Assembly (NCBI GenBank): GCA_021805275.1
Contig: JAJZFQ010000006.1
Span: 1 to 64,000 of the forward strand
Source: Pseudomonadota bacterium
GTDB taxonomy: Bacteria; Pseudomonadota; Gammaproteobacteria; Steroidobacterales; Steroidobacteraceae
DNA: 64,000 nucleotides
Reading direction: 5' to 3'
Positions 9,477-21,062 of this stretch are shown in pieces. The notes under the pieces were generated by a model, which saw nothing but the letters and a program-made list of their open reading frames with translations, did no database searches and had not been told where the DNA came from. The translations under genes and the position numbers were made by a program. Position 1 is the first letter of the stretch; each line of letters begins with the position of its first letter.

Positions 9477-10340
9477 TCAAACCGCGGCTGCGCCGCCCAC
9501 GATCTCGGCCAGTTCCTTGGTGATCGCGGCCTGACGGGCCTTGTTGTAAATCAGTTGCATCTCGTTGATCAGCTTGCCGGCATTGTCGGTGGCGGCCTTC
9601 ATGGCCACCATCCGGGCCGCCATCTCCGAGGCGACGTTCTCGACTGCGGCGCGATACACCTGCGATTCGATGTAGCGCATCAGCAGTCCATCGAGAATCT
9701 GTGCCGCCTCCGGCTCGTAGAGGTAGTCCCAGTGCTCGGCGAGGTTCTCGGTGTCGAGCGGCTGCACCGGCAGGAGCTGCCCGACAGCGGGCTGCTGGGT
9801 CATGGTGTTTACGAACTCGGCGTTCACCAGGAACAGCCGGTCGATCTGCCCGTCCCGGTAGGCATCCAGCATCACCTTGACCGCGCCGATCAGGTCCTTC
9901 ACGTGCGGCCGGTCGCCGAGGTGCGATGCGCTGGCGAGAATCTGCGCATCGAGCCGGCGGAAGAAGGCGAGACCCTTGGCGCCCACCAGGCACAGCTTCA
10001 CGCTCGCGCTCTTGGCCTGCCACTCGCGCATCAGCAACAGCGTCTGCTTGAAGACGTTGGCGTTGAGCGCCCCGGCGAGGCCGCGGTCGGTCGACACGAC
10101 GATGATGCCGATGCTGCGCACCGTGTCGCGGGCCTGCAGATACGGGCTGCGGTAATCGGGGTTCGCCTCGGTCAGGTGACCGATGACGTTCAGCATCTTC
10201 TCGGCATAGGGACGCGCGGCGCGCATGCGATCCTGCGCGCGGCGCATCTTGCTGGTCGCGACCATCTGCATGGCGCGGGTGATCTTCTGAGTGTTCTTCA
10301 CACTCGTGATCTTGGCGCGGATTTCCTTGGTGCCCGGCAT
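9477..10340 (-). CDS. atpG: ATP synthase F1 gamma subunit
   Basis: 287 residues. The N-terminal helix [20 protein letters not shown] and the C-terminal [39 protein letters not shown] form the coiled-coil rotor shaft; the central part has [13 protein letters not shown]. It sits between atpA and atpD in the standard order, with 12 bp to atpD and 46 bp to atpA. Confidence 0.98.
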   Translation of the reverse strand: MPGTKEIRAKITSVKNTQKITRAMQMVATSKMRRAQDRMRAARPYAEKMLNVIGHLTEANPDYRSPYLQARDTVRSIGIIVVSTDRGLAGALNANVFKQTLLLMREWQAKSASVKLCLVGAKGLAFFRRLDAQILASASHLGDRPHVKDLIGAVKVMLDAYRDGQIDRLFLVNAEFVNTMTQQPAVGQLLPVQPLDTENLAEHWDYLYEPEAAQILDGLLMRYIESQVYRAAVENVASEMAARMVAMKAATDNAGKLINEMQLIYNKARQAAITKELAEIVGGAAAV

Positions 10341-10386
10341 CAGGAACGCCTCGTCAGTATGGCCAGTGCAGACTCGTACACGATGC

Positions 10387-11928
<1,542 letters not shown>

Positions 11929-11952
11929 AACTGTGTTTCCCCGGAAAATGGC

Positions 11953-12483
11953 TTACGCGGTCAGCTGATGGGCGATGCGCTCGAGCCGGCTGCGGACCGA
12001 GCCGTCGATGACCAGATCGCCGGCGCGCACGCTGGCCCCGCCGATCAGGGTCGGATCGAGCGTGCAGCGCAGGCGGACGGTGCGCTTCAGGCGCCGCTCG
12101 AGGGCGCCGCCGAGCGCGCGCTGCTGTGCATCGGTGAGCGGCTTCGCCGAGGTGACCTCGACATCGATGGTGCCTTCGGCCTCGGCCTTAAGCGCCTCGA
12201 AGCGCGCGGCGATCTCGGGCAGGCACTCGAGCCGGTGATTGTCGGCGACCGTGCGAATGAAGTTCCGCCGCGCCGGGTCCCCCGGCGGGTCGGCGATAGA
12301 CTCGACGAGCTCCGCGAGCCGCTCGGCGGTGACGTTCGGGTCATCGAGCAGGGCGGCGACCCGCGGATCGGCAACCACGGCGGCCGCCCGCTGCAGCGCC
12401 TCGGACCACTCGCCCAGGCGGCCGTCCGCCGCCGCGAACGCGGCTTTGGCATAGGGCCTGGCGATGGTGCTCTTGTCCGGCAT
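11953..12483 (-). CDS. atpH: ATP synthase F1 delta subunit
   Basis: 176 residues. It begins TIARPYAKAAFAAA, the conserved start of OSCP/delta proteins, and has the C-terminal strand region DPTLIGGASVRAGDLVIDGS with SRLERIAHQL. It links the F1 alpha subunits to the b-subunit stalk. Gap to atpF is 12 bp. Confidence 0.97.
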   Translation of the reverse strand: MPDKSTIARPYAKAAFAAADGRLGEWSEALQRAAAVVADPRVAALLDDPNVTAERLAELVESIADPPGDPARRNFIRTVADNHRLECLPEIAARFEALKAEAEGTIDVEVTSAKPLTDAQQRALGGALERRLKRTVRLRCTLDPTLIGGASVRAGDLVIDGSVRSRLERIAHQLTA

Positions 12484-12495
12484 CGTGTCCTCCGC

Positions 12496-12966
12496 CTACA
12501 GCTGCGCCGCGAACTCGTTGAGCAGCGCCTCGTGGGCGCGCGCATCGATCTCGCGCTCGAGGAGCTTGGCGGCGGCCGCGACGGCAATCGAGCCGACCTG
12601 CTGGCGCAGCTGCTCCTTGGCCCGCGCCGCATCGAGCCCGATCTGCTGCTGCGCGGCGGCCACCAGGCGCTGGCCTTCCTGCGTGGCGGTGCTGCGCGCC
12701 TGCTCGAGGATCTGGTTGGCGCTGCGCTGGGCCTGATCGACGATGACGCCCGCGCGCTCGCGCGCCTCGCGCAGAATGGACTCGGCGCCTTCCCGCGCCT
12801 GCTTGAGCTCTTCCTCGCCCTTGCCGGCAGCGGCCAGACCCTGCGCAATGCGCCGCTCGCGCTCCTGCATCGGGCCGAGAAGCATCGGCCAGACGAACTT
12901 CATCGTGAACCAGATCAGCACGGCGAACACCGCCATCTGGATCAGGAGCGTCAGATTGATGTGCAC
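12496..12966 (-). CDS. atpF: ATP synthase Fo b subunit
   Basis: 156 residues: one membrane helix (about 6-26, LLIQMAVFAVLIWFTMKFVW), then a long charged helix rich in Ala, Glu, Gln and Arg that dimerises as the peripheral stalk. The start codon is GTG 12966, fixed by AGGAGG 5 nt upstream. Standard length for gammaproteobacteria. Confidence 0.97.
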   Translation of the reverse strand: MHINLTLLIQMAVFAVLIWFTMKFVWPMLLGPMQERERRIAQGLAAAGKGEEELKQAREGAESILREARERAGVIVDQAQRSANQILEQARSTATQEGQRLVAAAQQQIGLDAARAKEQLRQQVGSIAVAAAAKLLEREIDARAHEALLNEFAAQL

Positions 12967-13012
12967 GATCGCCTCCTTCCGAGGAGTGCCTTACGGGTAA
13001 CGCGCACGCAGC

Positions 13013-13288
<276 letters not shown>

Positions 13289-13331
13289 TCAATTCTCCTT
13301 AAGGATCAATGCGTCTGGAAACAGTGGCCGG

Positions 13332-14663
<1,332 letters not shown>

Positions 14664-14745
14664 TCACTCGCGGGCGTAATGCTACGCGTCGGGCCGCCGT
14701 CCGGTCCGCCGGTGCGCACACCGGCCGGAGCGAAAAAGCCGCGCG

Positions 14746-14774
14746 ATTATATTGACCGGTCTCGGGGGAGTCCA
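14746..14774 (-). promoter_or_regulatory. Sigma70 promoter of the atp operon
   Basis: On the minus strand TGGACT (14769-14774), a 17-bp spacer and a perfect TATAAT (14746-14751). The expected transcript starts near 14738, about 80 nt before GTG 14656. Confidence 0.65.
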
Positions 14775-14838
14775 CTCCATCGTCACCCGGCCTAAGCCTG
14801 TGAAAATCGTGTGAAATCCCCGGCCGGGACGAATCGCC

Positions 14839-14865
14839 CTTTCCCGGGTTGGCTATCCGGGAAAG
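14839..14865 (-). terminator. Hairpin just after parB
   Basis: A 9-bp perfect stem CTTTCCCGG/CCGGGAAAG with a 9-nt loop starts 3 nt after the parB stop codon and separates parAB from the atp promoter. No U-tract follows, so it may end transcription with Rho or protect the mRNA 3' end. Confidence 0.55.
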
Positions 14866-14867
14866 TG

Positions 14868-15758
14868 CTAATGGATATGGGCGAGAATCCCGTCCAGCTC
14901 CTCGAGACTATTATAAGTGACGACCAGCGAGCCCTTGCCGGCCGGTCCCGGGCGGATGGCGACGCGGGCTCCGAGCTGCTCGGAGAGCTGCTGCTCGAGG
15001 CGGCGCACGTCCGGGTCGGCGGTCGCGGCAGGGGGGGCGGCGCTGCGCGGCTGCAGCATACGTCGCACGAGCGCCTCGGTGGCGCGCACCGAGAGGCCCT
15101 TCGCGACCACTTCCGCGGCGGCCTGGCGCTGCTCGGCGCGCTGCGCCAGACCGAGCAGTGCTCGGGCGTGACCCATCTCGATCTGGCGCCGCTCGATCAG
15201 CTCGCACACCTCGGCGGGCAGCTCGAGCAGGCGCAGCAGATTGCTCACGGCGGCCCGCGAGCGGCCGACCGCCTCGGCCGCCTGCGCGTGGGTGAGCTCG
15301 AACTCGCCGATCAGCCGCTCGAGCGCACGCGCCTCCTCGAGGGGATTGAGGTTTTCGCGCTGGATGTTCTCGATCAGCGCGACGGCGATGGCCGCCTCGT
15401 CCGCGATGTGCCGCACGATCGCCGGGATGTCCTGAAGCCCGGCGAGCTGCGCGGCGCGCCAGCGCCGCTCGCCGGCGACGATCTCGTAGCGCTGCGGCGC
15501 GCCGGGCGCTGCCGCGAGGGGGCGCACCACGATGGGCTGCACCACGCCCTGCGCCTTGATCGAGCCGGCGAGCTCCTCGAGGGACTCGGGGTGCATGTCG
15601 GTGCGCGGCTGGTACTTCCCGCGCTGCAGCACGTCGAGCGGCAACCGCCGCAGTTCGTCCCCCGCAGGAGCCCGCTCGGGCTGCGCGGGCGCGGGTCGCA
15701 CGCCCGGACCGAGCAGATCGGCCAGGCCGCGGCCCAGCGTCGGCTTCTTCTGGGTCAT
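14868..15758 (-). CDS. parB: Chromosome-partitioning protein ParB (Spo0J)
   Basis: 296 residues. The N-terminal ParB/Srx CTPase domain is seen with [17 protein letters not shown] near 45 and [13 protein letters not shown] near 100. The helix-turn-helix [20 protein letters not shown] is near 150, and the C-terminal dimerisation domain follows. It binds parS near the origin and loads SMC. It overlaps parA by 4 bp (15755-15758). No full parS palindrome was noticed in the window. Confidence 0.96.
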   Translation of the reverse strand: MTQKKPTLGRGLADLLGPGVRPAPAQPERAPAGDELRRLPLDVLQRGKYQPRTDMHPESLEELAGSIKAQGVVQPIVVRPLAAAPGAPQRYEIVAGERRWRAAQLAGLQDIPAIVRHIADEAAIAVALIENIQRENLNPLEEARALERLIGEFELTHAQAAEAVGRSRAAVSNLLRLLELPAEVCELIERRQIEMGHARALLGLAQRAEQRQAAAEVVAKGLSVRATEALVRRMLQPRSAAPPAATADPDVRRLEQQLSEQLGARVAIRPGPAGKGSLVVTYNSLEELDGILAHIH

Positions 15759-16582
15759 GGGGCGGCCTCCCCGTCCGCGGCGCCGGTCGGCTCAGGCGGC
15801 GCCGGGCCGGTGCCCTGCTCGGCGCGGCGGATCAGCTCCCCGGCGAGCGCCAGGTAGGCGAGCGCCCCGCGCGAATCCTTGTCGTGAAAGAGCACCGGGC
15901 GCCCAAAGGACGGCGCCTCGGCCAGGCGGACGTTGCGCGGAATGACGGTGCGGAACACCTTGTCGCCGAAATGCATGATCAGCTGAGCGCTCACTTCGTT
16001 GGCCAGGTTATTGCGCGGATCGAACATGGTGCGCAGCAGGCCCTCGATCTCGAGCGCCGGGTTGACCGCCGCGCGGATCTGCTCGACGGTACCGAGCAGC
16101 GCCGAGAGCCCCTCGAGCGCGTAATACTCGCACTGCATGGGGATCAACACGCTGTCGGCCGCCACGAGCGCGTTGACCGTGAGCATGTTGAGCGCCGGCG
16201 GGCAGTCGACGAGGATGACATCGTACGCTTCGCGCAGCGGCGCGAGCACCTTGCGCAGGCGCGTCTCGCGGCCCACCGTGAGGCCGAGCAGGCGCACCTC
16301 GGCGGCGGTGAGGTCCTGGTTGGCCGGCAGCAGAGCGTAGCGGCCCTGCTCGACCTGGAGCAGCGCGGCACCGAGCTCGGCCTCCTCGAGCAGCACCTCG
16401 CATGCGCCGCGCTCGAGCTGCGACTTGTCGATCCCGCTGCCCATGGTCGCGTTGCCCTGGGGATCGAGGTCGATGAGCAGCACCCGCCGGCGCGTGGCCG
16501 CGAGGGAGGCGGCGAGGTTGACCGCCGTGGTGGTCTTGCCGACCCCGCCTTTCTGATTGGCAATCGCGATGACGCGCTTCAT
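15755..16582 (-). CDS. parA: Chromosome-partitioning ATPase ParA (Soj)
   Basis: 275 residues from ATG 16582. Deviant Walker [19 protein letters not shown] is at about residues 10-27, Walker A' region [15 protein letters not shown] near 35-49, and [18 protein letters not shown] near 115. It is a dynamic ATPase that moves ParB-bound origins. In-frame GTG codons upstream (16603, 16612) exist, but the family begins at [11 protein letters not shown]. Usually it directly follows rsmG; here leucine dehydrogenase lies between. Confidence 0.96.
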   Translation of the reverse strand: MKRVIAIANQKGGVGKTTTAVNLAASLAATRRRVLLIDLDPQGNATMGSGIDKSQLERGACEVLLEEAELGAALLQVEQGRYALLPANQDLTAAEVRLLGLTVGRETRLRKVLAPLREAYDVILVDCPPALNMLTVNALVAADSVLIPMQCEYYALEGLSALLGTVEQIRAAVNPALEIEGLLRTMFDPRNNLANEVSAQLIMHFGDKVFRTVIPRNVRLAEAPSFGRPVLFHDKDSRGALAYLALAGELIRRAEQGTGPAPPEPTGAADGEAAP

Positions 16583-16619
16583 GGGGGCGACAGTGTACTT
16601 CACCGCCGCCACGCGCCGG

Positions 16620-16657
16620 GGCCGCCGCGCTCCCGGCCGGACTCAGCCGCGGCGGCC
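16620..16657 (-). terminator. Possible hairpin at the 3' end of the leucine dehydrogenase gene
   Basis: GGCCGCCGCG (16620-16629) is complementary to CGCGGCGGCC (16648-16657), giving a 10-bp stem that spans the stop codon. The second arm also encodes the last residues, so selection for protein sequence alone could explain it. Confidence 0.3.
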
Positions 16658-17695
16658 TGCCTGCAGCCGCTCGCGCGCCATCTGGTCAGCCACAGCGCTG
16701 GTCGGCCGCGCTTCGCGCCGCGCGCGCTCGAAGATCAGCGTCAGCCGCTCGGGGATCTTCTCGATCGCCGCGCGCACCTCGGCCCGGCTCGCCCCGCCCC
16801 GATACTCGTGGGCGACGTTGATGATGCCCCCGGCATTGATCACGTAGTCCGGGGCGTACAGGATGCCCGCCTTCAGCAAAGCGTCGCCGTCGGCGGGCGC
16901 GGCCAGCTGGTTGTTCGCCGCACCGGCCACCACCCGGGCGCGCAGCCGCGCGATGGTGTGCTCGTTGAGCACGGCGCCGAGCGCGCACGGCGCGAACACG
17001 TCCGCATCCTCGTCGAGGATCGTCTCGGTGCCGACGACGGTCGCACCGAGCTCCTCGCGAACCTGCTCGGCCCGCTCGCCGCGGGCGTCGGCCACCTTCA
17101 GCCGGGCCCCGTCGGCCGCAAGCAGCCGGCACAGCGGATGACCCACCCCGCCGAGCCCCTGCACGGCAACGGTCAGTCCCTCGAGGCAACGGCCCAGCTG
17201 GAAGCGCACCGCCGCCTGGATACCGAAAAACACCCCGAGCGCCGTCTGCGGCCCCGGGTCTCCACCCACCTCACCACAGCGGCGCGCCAAGCCGCTCACG
17301 AAGCCGGTGGCGCCAGCCACCTGCTGCATGTCCCCGGTCGTGGTACCCACGTCCTCGGCGGTGATGTAACGCCCGCCGAGCGACTCGACCAGCCGGCCGA
17401 AGGCCTGAAACAGCTCCGGGGTCTTTTCCGTGCGGGCATCGCCGAGGATCACCGCCTTGCCCCCGCCGAGGTCGAGTTCGGCCATGGCGTTCTTGTAGCT
17501 CATGCCCCGCGAGAGGCGCAGCGCATCGGTGAGTGCCTCCTCGCTTGAGGGATAGGGCCACATCCGGCACCCACCCGCGGCCGGCCCGAGCGCCGTCGAA
17601 TGGATCGCGACGATGGCCCGCAGGCCGCTCGGGCGGTCGTGGCCGAAGACCAGCTGCTCGTGGTCGTCGAAGTCCGGCAGGGTGAACAGGTCCAA
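16643..17695 (-). CDS. Leucine dehydrogenase (Glu/Leu/Phe/Val dehydrogenase family)
   Basis: 350 residues, the usual length. The enzyme oxidatively deaminates branched-chain amino acids with NAD. Seen: GPAAGGCRMWPY near 37, the catalytic Lys in LGGGKAVILGD near 80, the second-domain Rossmann motif VQGLGGVGHPLCRLL near 183, and ANNQLA and GGIINVAHEY of the family. TTG 17695 is the start because GGAGAG lies 4 nt upstream. It is divergent from an Lrp-type regulator, an arrangement that suggests control by leucine or a related amino acid. Confidence 0.93.
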   Translation of the reverse strand: MDLFTLPDFDDHEQLVFGHDRPSGLRAIVAIHSTALGPAAGGCRMWPYPSSEEALTDALRLSRGMSYKNAMAELDLGGGKAVILGDARTEKTPELFQAFGRLVESLGGRYITAEDVGTTTGDMQQVAGATGFVSGLARRCGEVGGDPGPQTALGVFFGIQAAVRFQLGRCLEGLTVAVQGLGGVGHPLCRLLAADGARLKVADARGERAEQVREELGATVVGTETILDEDADVFAPCALGAVLNEHTIARLRARVVAGAANNQLAAPADGDALLKAGILYAPDYVINAGGIINVAHEYRGGASRAEVRAAIEKIPERLTLIFERARREARPTSAVADQMARERLQAGRRG

Positions 17696-17774
17696 GGCGC
17701 TCTCCGAAGGTCTGGGGCCAATGCCCGGATCGACCTCACCTTACGCCCGGGGGTTGCACGGCGCGTAACAAACC

Positions 17775-17803
17775 TTGCCCCGCAGCCCGTATCGGTGAAT
17801 GAT
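17775..17803 (+). promoter_or_regulatory. Candidate promoter of the Lrp-type gene
   Basis: TTGCCC (17775-17780), a 17-bp spacer and AATGAT (17798-17803), about 35 bp before the start. It lies in the 143-bp divergent region shared with leucine dehydrogenase, which also holds the AT-rich stretch where Lrp-like proteins would be expected to bind. Confidence 0.3.
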
Positions 17804-17838
17804 TCCTGTCACTGTATGTTCATTTATCGAGATAACTC

Positions 17839-18318
17839 ATGCAGACGGACCTTGACCGCAGCGATGCACGGATCCTCGACCTGCTCCAGGAGCACGGCAA
17901 TCTGTCCGCCGCCGAAGTCGCGGAGCGGCTGGGCATGACCGCCTCGACCTGCTGGCGGCGGATGAGCCGCCTGGAGGAATCCGGTGTGATCCGCAAGCGG
18001 GTGGCCGTACTCGACCGCGAAAAGGTCGGCCTGAACGTGCTGGTGTTCTCCCAGGTGAAGCTCGCCGGCCATGGGCGCGATGCGCTGCTGAGGTTCGAGC
18101 AGGCGGTGCGCCAGCACCCCGAAATCCTCGAGTGCTACACGCTGATGGGTGAGACGGACTTTCTGCTGCGCATCGCCTGTCGAGACATCAAGGCGTACGA
18201 GGCGTTCTTCCTCGACCACCTGTCGCGCTTCCCCGGCGTACAGTCGGTGCACTCCTCCATCGCACTGTCGGTGATCAAGGAGACCACGGCCCTGCCGCTG
18301 AGCGGTGTGCCGCGCTGA
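17839..18318 (+). CDS. Lrp/AsnC-family transcriptional regulator
   Basis: 159 residues. The N-terminal winged helix-turn-helix is seen at 5-60 (DARILDLLQEHGNLSAAEVA, then STCWRRMSRLEESGVIRK). The C-terminal RAM/AsnC ligand-binding domain has HPEILECYTLMGETDFLLRI near 105. Divergent from leucine dehydrogenase, so it likely senses a branched-chain amino acid and controls that gene; this is inference from context. Its last 44 bp overlap the 3' end of rsmG on the other strand. Confidence 0.93.
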   Translation: MQTDLDRSDARILDLLQEHGNLSAAEVAERLGMTASTCWRRMSRLEESGVIRKRVAVLDREKVGLNVLVFSQVKLAGHGRDALLRFEQAVRQHPEILECYTLMGETDFLLRIACRDIKAYEAFFLDHLSRFPGVQSVHSSIALSVIKETTALPLSGVPR

Positions 18319-18964
18319 GCACGATCAGGCAGCGCTCCTCGGCGAGCCCCGGCACGGTGAGCGCGAGAGTCTCGGCCTGCCAGCCGGGCGGCAGCGCCTC
18401 GAGCTCCGCCTGCGGCCACTTGCCCTTCAGGGCGAGGACGCGCGTGCCGGGGCCGCAGAGCGGCGTCACGGTGCGTACGAGCTGCGGCAGGGCCGCGAAC
18501 GCCCGCGCCAACACGGTGTCGAACGGGGCGTCGGGCCGCAGCGCCTCGACCCTCGCCTGCACGGTCTCGACGTTCATCAGGCCAAGCGCATGGGCGGCGT
18601 GCGACACGAAGCGGACCTTCTTGCCGTTCGAGTCGATCAGCGTGAAGCGCCGTTCGGGGTTGGCGAGGGCAAGCGGCAGTCCCGGGAATCCCGCGCCGGT
18701 GCCGACATCGGCGATCCGCGCGCCGTGCAGATAGCGGTGGACCGCGAGGCTGTCGAGCAGGTGATGGGTTACCATGTCGGCCCGATCCGTGATGGCCGTC
18801 AGGTTGAAGCGGCGATTCCAGCGGGCCAACTCCTCCAGCAACTGCAGCAGGCGCAACGCATCATGCTCCGTCAACGCGACGCCCAGAACGGCGGCGGCGT
18901 GAATGAGCGTGCGGGCGGTGCCTTGGGCGTCGGGCGCCCCGTGCGTCGGCTGGGAGGAACTCAT
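18275..18964 (-). CDS. rsmG: 16S rRNA (guanine-527-N7)-methyltransferase
   Basis: 229 residues. The SAM-binding motif RIADVGTGAGFPGLPLALA lies at about 77-95, with FTLIDSNGKKVRFV following. N-terminal FNLTAI and VTHHLLDSL are family hallmarks. ATG 18964 is used because GAGG lies upstream; ATG 18988 has none. Normally it is followed by parA; here leucine dehydrogenase and lrp intervene. Its end overlaps the converging lrp gene by 44 bp. Confidence 0.95.
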   Translation of the reverse strand: MSSSQPTHGAPDAQGTARTLIHAAAVLGVALTEHDALRLLQLLEELARWNRRFNLTAITDRADMVTHHLLDSLAVHRYLHGARIADVGTGAGFPGLPLALANPERRFTLIDSNGKKVRFVSHAAHALGLMNVETVQARVEALRPDAPFDTVLARAFAALPQLVRTVTPLCGPGTRVLALKGKWPQAELEALPPGWQAETLALTVPGLAEERCLIVLSAAHRSAAGPWSP

Positions 18965-19059
18965 GGATCGAGCGGCCTCGGACGGCATCGATTGTGGCAG
19001 AGGCGTGGGACGCAGGGTGAAAAAGTTGCGGCCGCACGCGCGGCCAGCGAGACACTGAC

Positions 19060-19719
19060 GTGAGATTGTTGCTCGTTGAAGACGACGCCATGATCGGCGA
19101 GGCGATCCGCGCCGGGCTGCGCCGGGACGGGTTCACCGTGGACTGGGTGCGCGATGGAGAAACCGCCGAGCAGGTGCTCAAGACCGACGCCTACGACCTG
19201 CTGCTGCTCGACCTGGGTCTGCCGCGGCGGGCGGGGCTCGAGGTGCTGAGCGGCCTGCGGTCCCGGGGCGATGCGCTCCCGGTGATCATCCTCACCGCGC
19301 GCGATGCCGTCTCCGACCGGGTCCAGGGCCTCGATGCCGGCGCCGACGACTACCTGGTCAAGCCGTTCGATCTCGAGGAGCTCGCCGCACGCATCCGCGC
19401 GCTGCTGCGACGCAAGTCCGGCCAGACCGCCCCGGCGATCGAGCACCTCGGCGTGGTACTCAATCCGGCCACGCACACGGTGCAGCGAGACGGCCAGGAC
19501 ATCGCCCTCTCGCCGCGGGAGTTCGCGCTGCTGCAGCTGCTGATGGAGCGCCCCGGGACCATTCATGCGCGGGCCCGGATCGAGGAGCGCCTGTACGGGT
19601 GGGGAGAAGAGGTGGAAAGCAACGCCATCGAAGTGCACGTGCACGGCCTGCGTCGCAAGCTCGGCGCGGACTTCATCCTCACGGTGCGCGGGGTCGGCTA
19701 CCGGGTGCGTCCATCATGA
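19060..19719 (+). CDS. OmpR-family response regulator (QseB/TctD-like)
   Basis: 219 residues. Receiver domain 1-112 with acidic pocket LVEDD, phospho-acceptor Asp in YDLLLLDLGLP (about 51), Thr in ILTARD and Lys in YLVKPF. The C-terminal winged helix (about 125-218) has LSPREFALLQLLMERPG and GVGYRV. Start is GTG 19060. The stop overlaps the kinase start by 4 bp, so the pair is translationally coupled. Target genes are unknown. Confidence 0.93.
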   Translation: MRLLLVEDDAMIGEAIRAGLRRDGFTVDWVRDGETAEQVLKTDAYDLLLLDLGLPRRAGLEVLSGLRSRGDALPVIILTARDAVSDRVQGLDAGADDYLVKPFDLEELAARIRALLRRKSGQTAPAIEHLGVVLNPATHTVQRDGQDIALSPREFALLQLLMERPGTIHARARIEERLYGWGEEVESNAIEVHVHGLRRKLGADFILTVRGVGYRVRPS

Positions 19720-21044
19720 GGACGATGAGCTCGCTGCGCGCGCGCCTATTGGCCTGGCTGCTCGGCGGCATCGCCGCCGTGGGGCTCTCCGGCAGCCTGG
19801 TCGTCTACCACAACACGCTCAGGCAGGCGGACGCGTTCTTCGATTACCACCTCGAGCAGATGGCGCTGTTGCTGCGTGACCAGCCGGTCGAATATCTCTG
19901 GCCGCTCGAGATCCCCTCGCGCGCCGCGGCCTACGGCTTTGTCGTGCAAGTGTGGACCATCGACGGTCAACGGATCTGGGCGCCGCCGAACACAGTGCTG
20001 CCCGATGCCACGACTCTCGGGTTCTCCACGGTGAGGACCCGTCAGGGCCGCTGGCGCGTCTACGGCGTCGCCTCGCCAACGCGGGTCGTGCAGGTTGCCC
20101 AGCGGATGCGCGTACGCCGTCAGCAGGCGATCCAGCTGGCGATCCGCACGCTCGTGCCGTTCGCCCTCGCGGTGCCGATTCTCGGCATCCTGGTCTGGTT
20201 CGCCGTCGGCCATGCGCTCGAGCCGCTGCAGCGCCTGGCCAGTTCGGTGAAGTCCCGGCGGGTGGGGGCGCTCGAACCGCTGCCGCACGCGCAGCTGCCC
20301 GATGAGGTGCAGCCGCTGGTCGCGGCGCTGAACGATCTGCTCGGGCGGCTCTCCGGGGCGCTCGGGCGCGAGCGGGCCTTCATGGCCGATGCAGCGCACG
20401 AGCTGCGTACGCCGCTCACAGCGCTGCACCTGCAGCTCGGCGCACTGGCGCGGGCCGGGACGGACCGTGAGCGCGCCGAGGCGATGGAGCGTCTCTCGGC
20501 CGGCGTGCAGCGCTCGATCCGGCTCGTCGAGCAGCTGCTCGCGCTCGCCCGCCAGGAGCCGCGCGTCGAGCCGGCGCGCGGCCGGCTGGCGCTCGATGAG
20601 CTGGTGCGCGACGTGGTGGCCGAGCTGGTACCGCTCGCGGATGCGCGCCGGATCGACCTGGGCATCGCCGAGGACCAGCCCGCCGTGATTCTCGGGGAGC
20701 GCGATGCGATCGCGACCCTGGTGCGCAACCTGGTCGACAACGCGGTGCGCTACACGCCGCCCGGCGGCCGGGTCGACGTGTCGCTCACCCGCGGGGCGTC
20801 CGAGGAAGGCCGGGTGCGCCTGAAGGTCTGCGATGACGGGCCCGGCATTGCCCCCGAGGAGCGCACCCGCGTGTTCGATCGGTTCTACCGTCAGCCCGGA
20901 ATGCAGGCGCCGGGCAGCGGCCTGGGCCTCGCCATCGTCAAGGCGATCGCCGACGCGCACGGGGCGCCCATCGAGCTGTCGGCGGGCGAGGACGGTCGCG
21001 GTCTGGCGGTGACCGTGACCTTCGCCACGGCGCCGCAGGCCTGA
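19716..21044 (+). CDS. Sensor histidine kinase (QseC/TctE-like)
   Basis: 442 residues from ATG 19716. Two membrane helices (about 9-30 and 148-170) flank a sensor domain of about 115 residues; HAMP-like region about 170-225. The phospho-His is in FMADAAHELRTPLTALHLQL near 230. N box LVRNLVDNAVRYTPPGG, DDGPGIAPEER and GSGLGLAIVK form the ATPase domain. It overlaps the response regulator by 4 bp. The signal is unknown. Confidence 0.93.
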   Translation: MRTMSSLRARLLAWLLGGIAAVGLSGSLVVYHNTLRQADAFFDYHLEQMALLLRDQPVEYLWPLEIPSRAAAYGFVVQVWTIDGQRIWAPPNTVLPDATTLGFSTVRTRQGRWRVYGVASPTRVVQVAQRMRVRRQQAIQLAIRTLVPFALAVPILGILVWFAVGHALEPLQRLASSVKSRRVGALEPLPHAQLPDEVQPLVAALNDLLGRLSGALGRERAFMADAAHELRTPLTALHLQLGALARAGTDRERAEAMERLSAGVQRSIRLVEQLLALARQEPRVEPARGRLALDELVRDVVAELVPLADARRIDLGIAEDQPAVILGERDAIATLVRNLVDNAVRYTPPGGRVDVSLTRGASEEGRVRLKVCDDGPGIAPEERTRVFDRFYRQPGMQAPGSGLGLAIVKAIADAHGAPIELSAGEDGRGLAVTVTFATAPQA

Positions 21045-21062
21045 GCCGGCGGCGCGCCCCGC

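Noticed and set aside
14798..14820. TGTGAAAATC and TGTGAAATCC near parB as a parS site
   Set aside because: They are direct repeats, not the TGTTTCACGTGAAACA-type palindrome that ParB needs.
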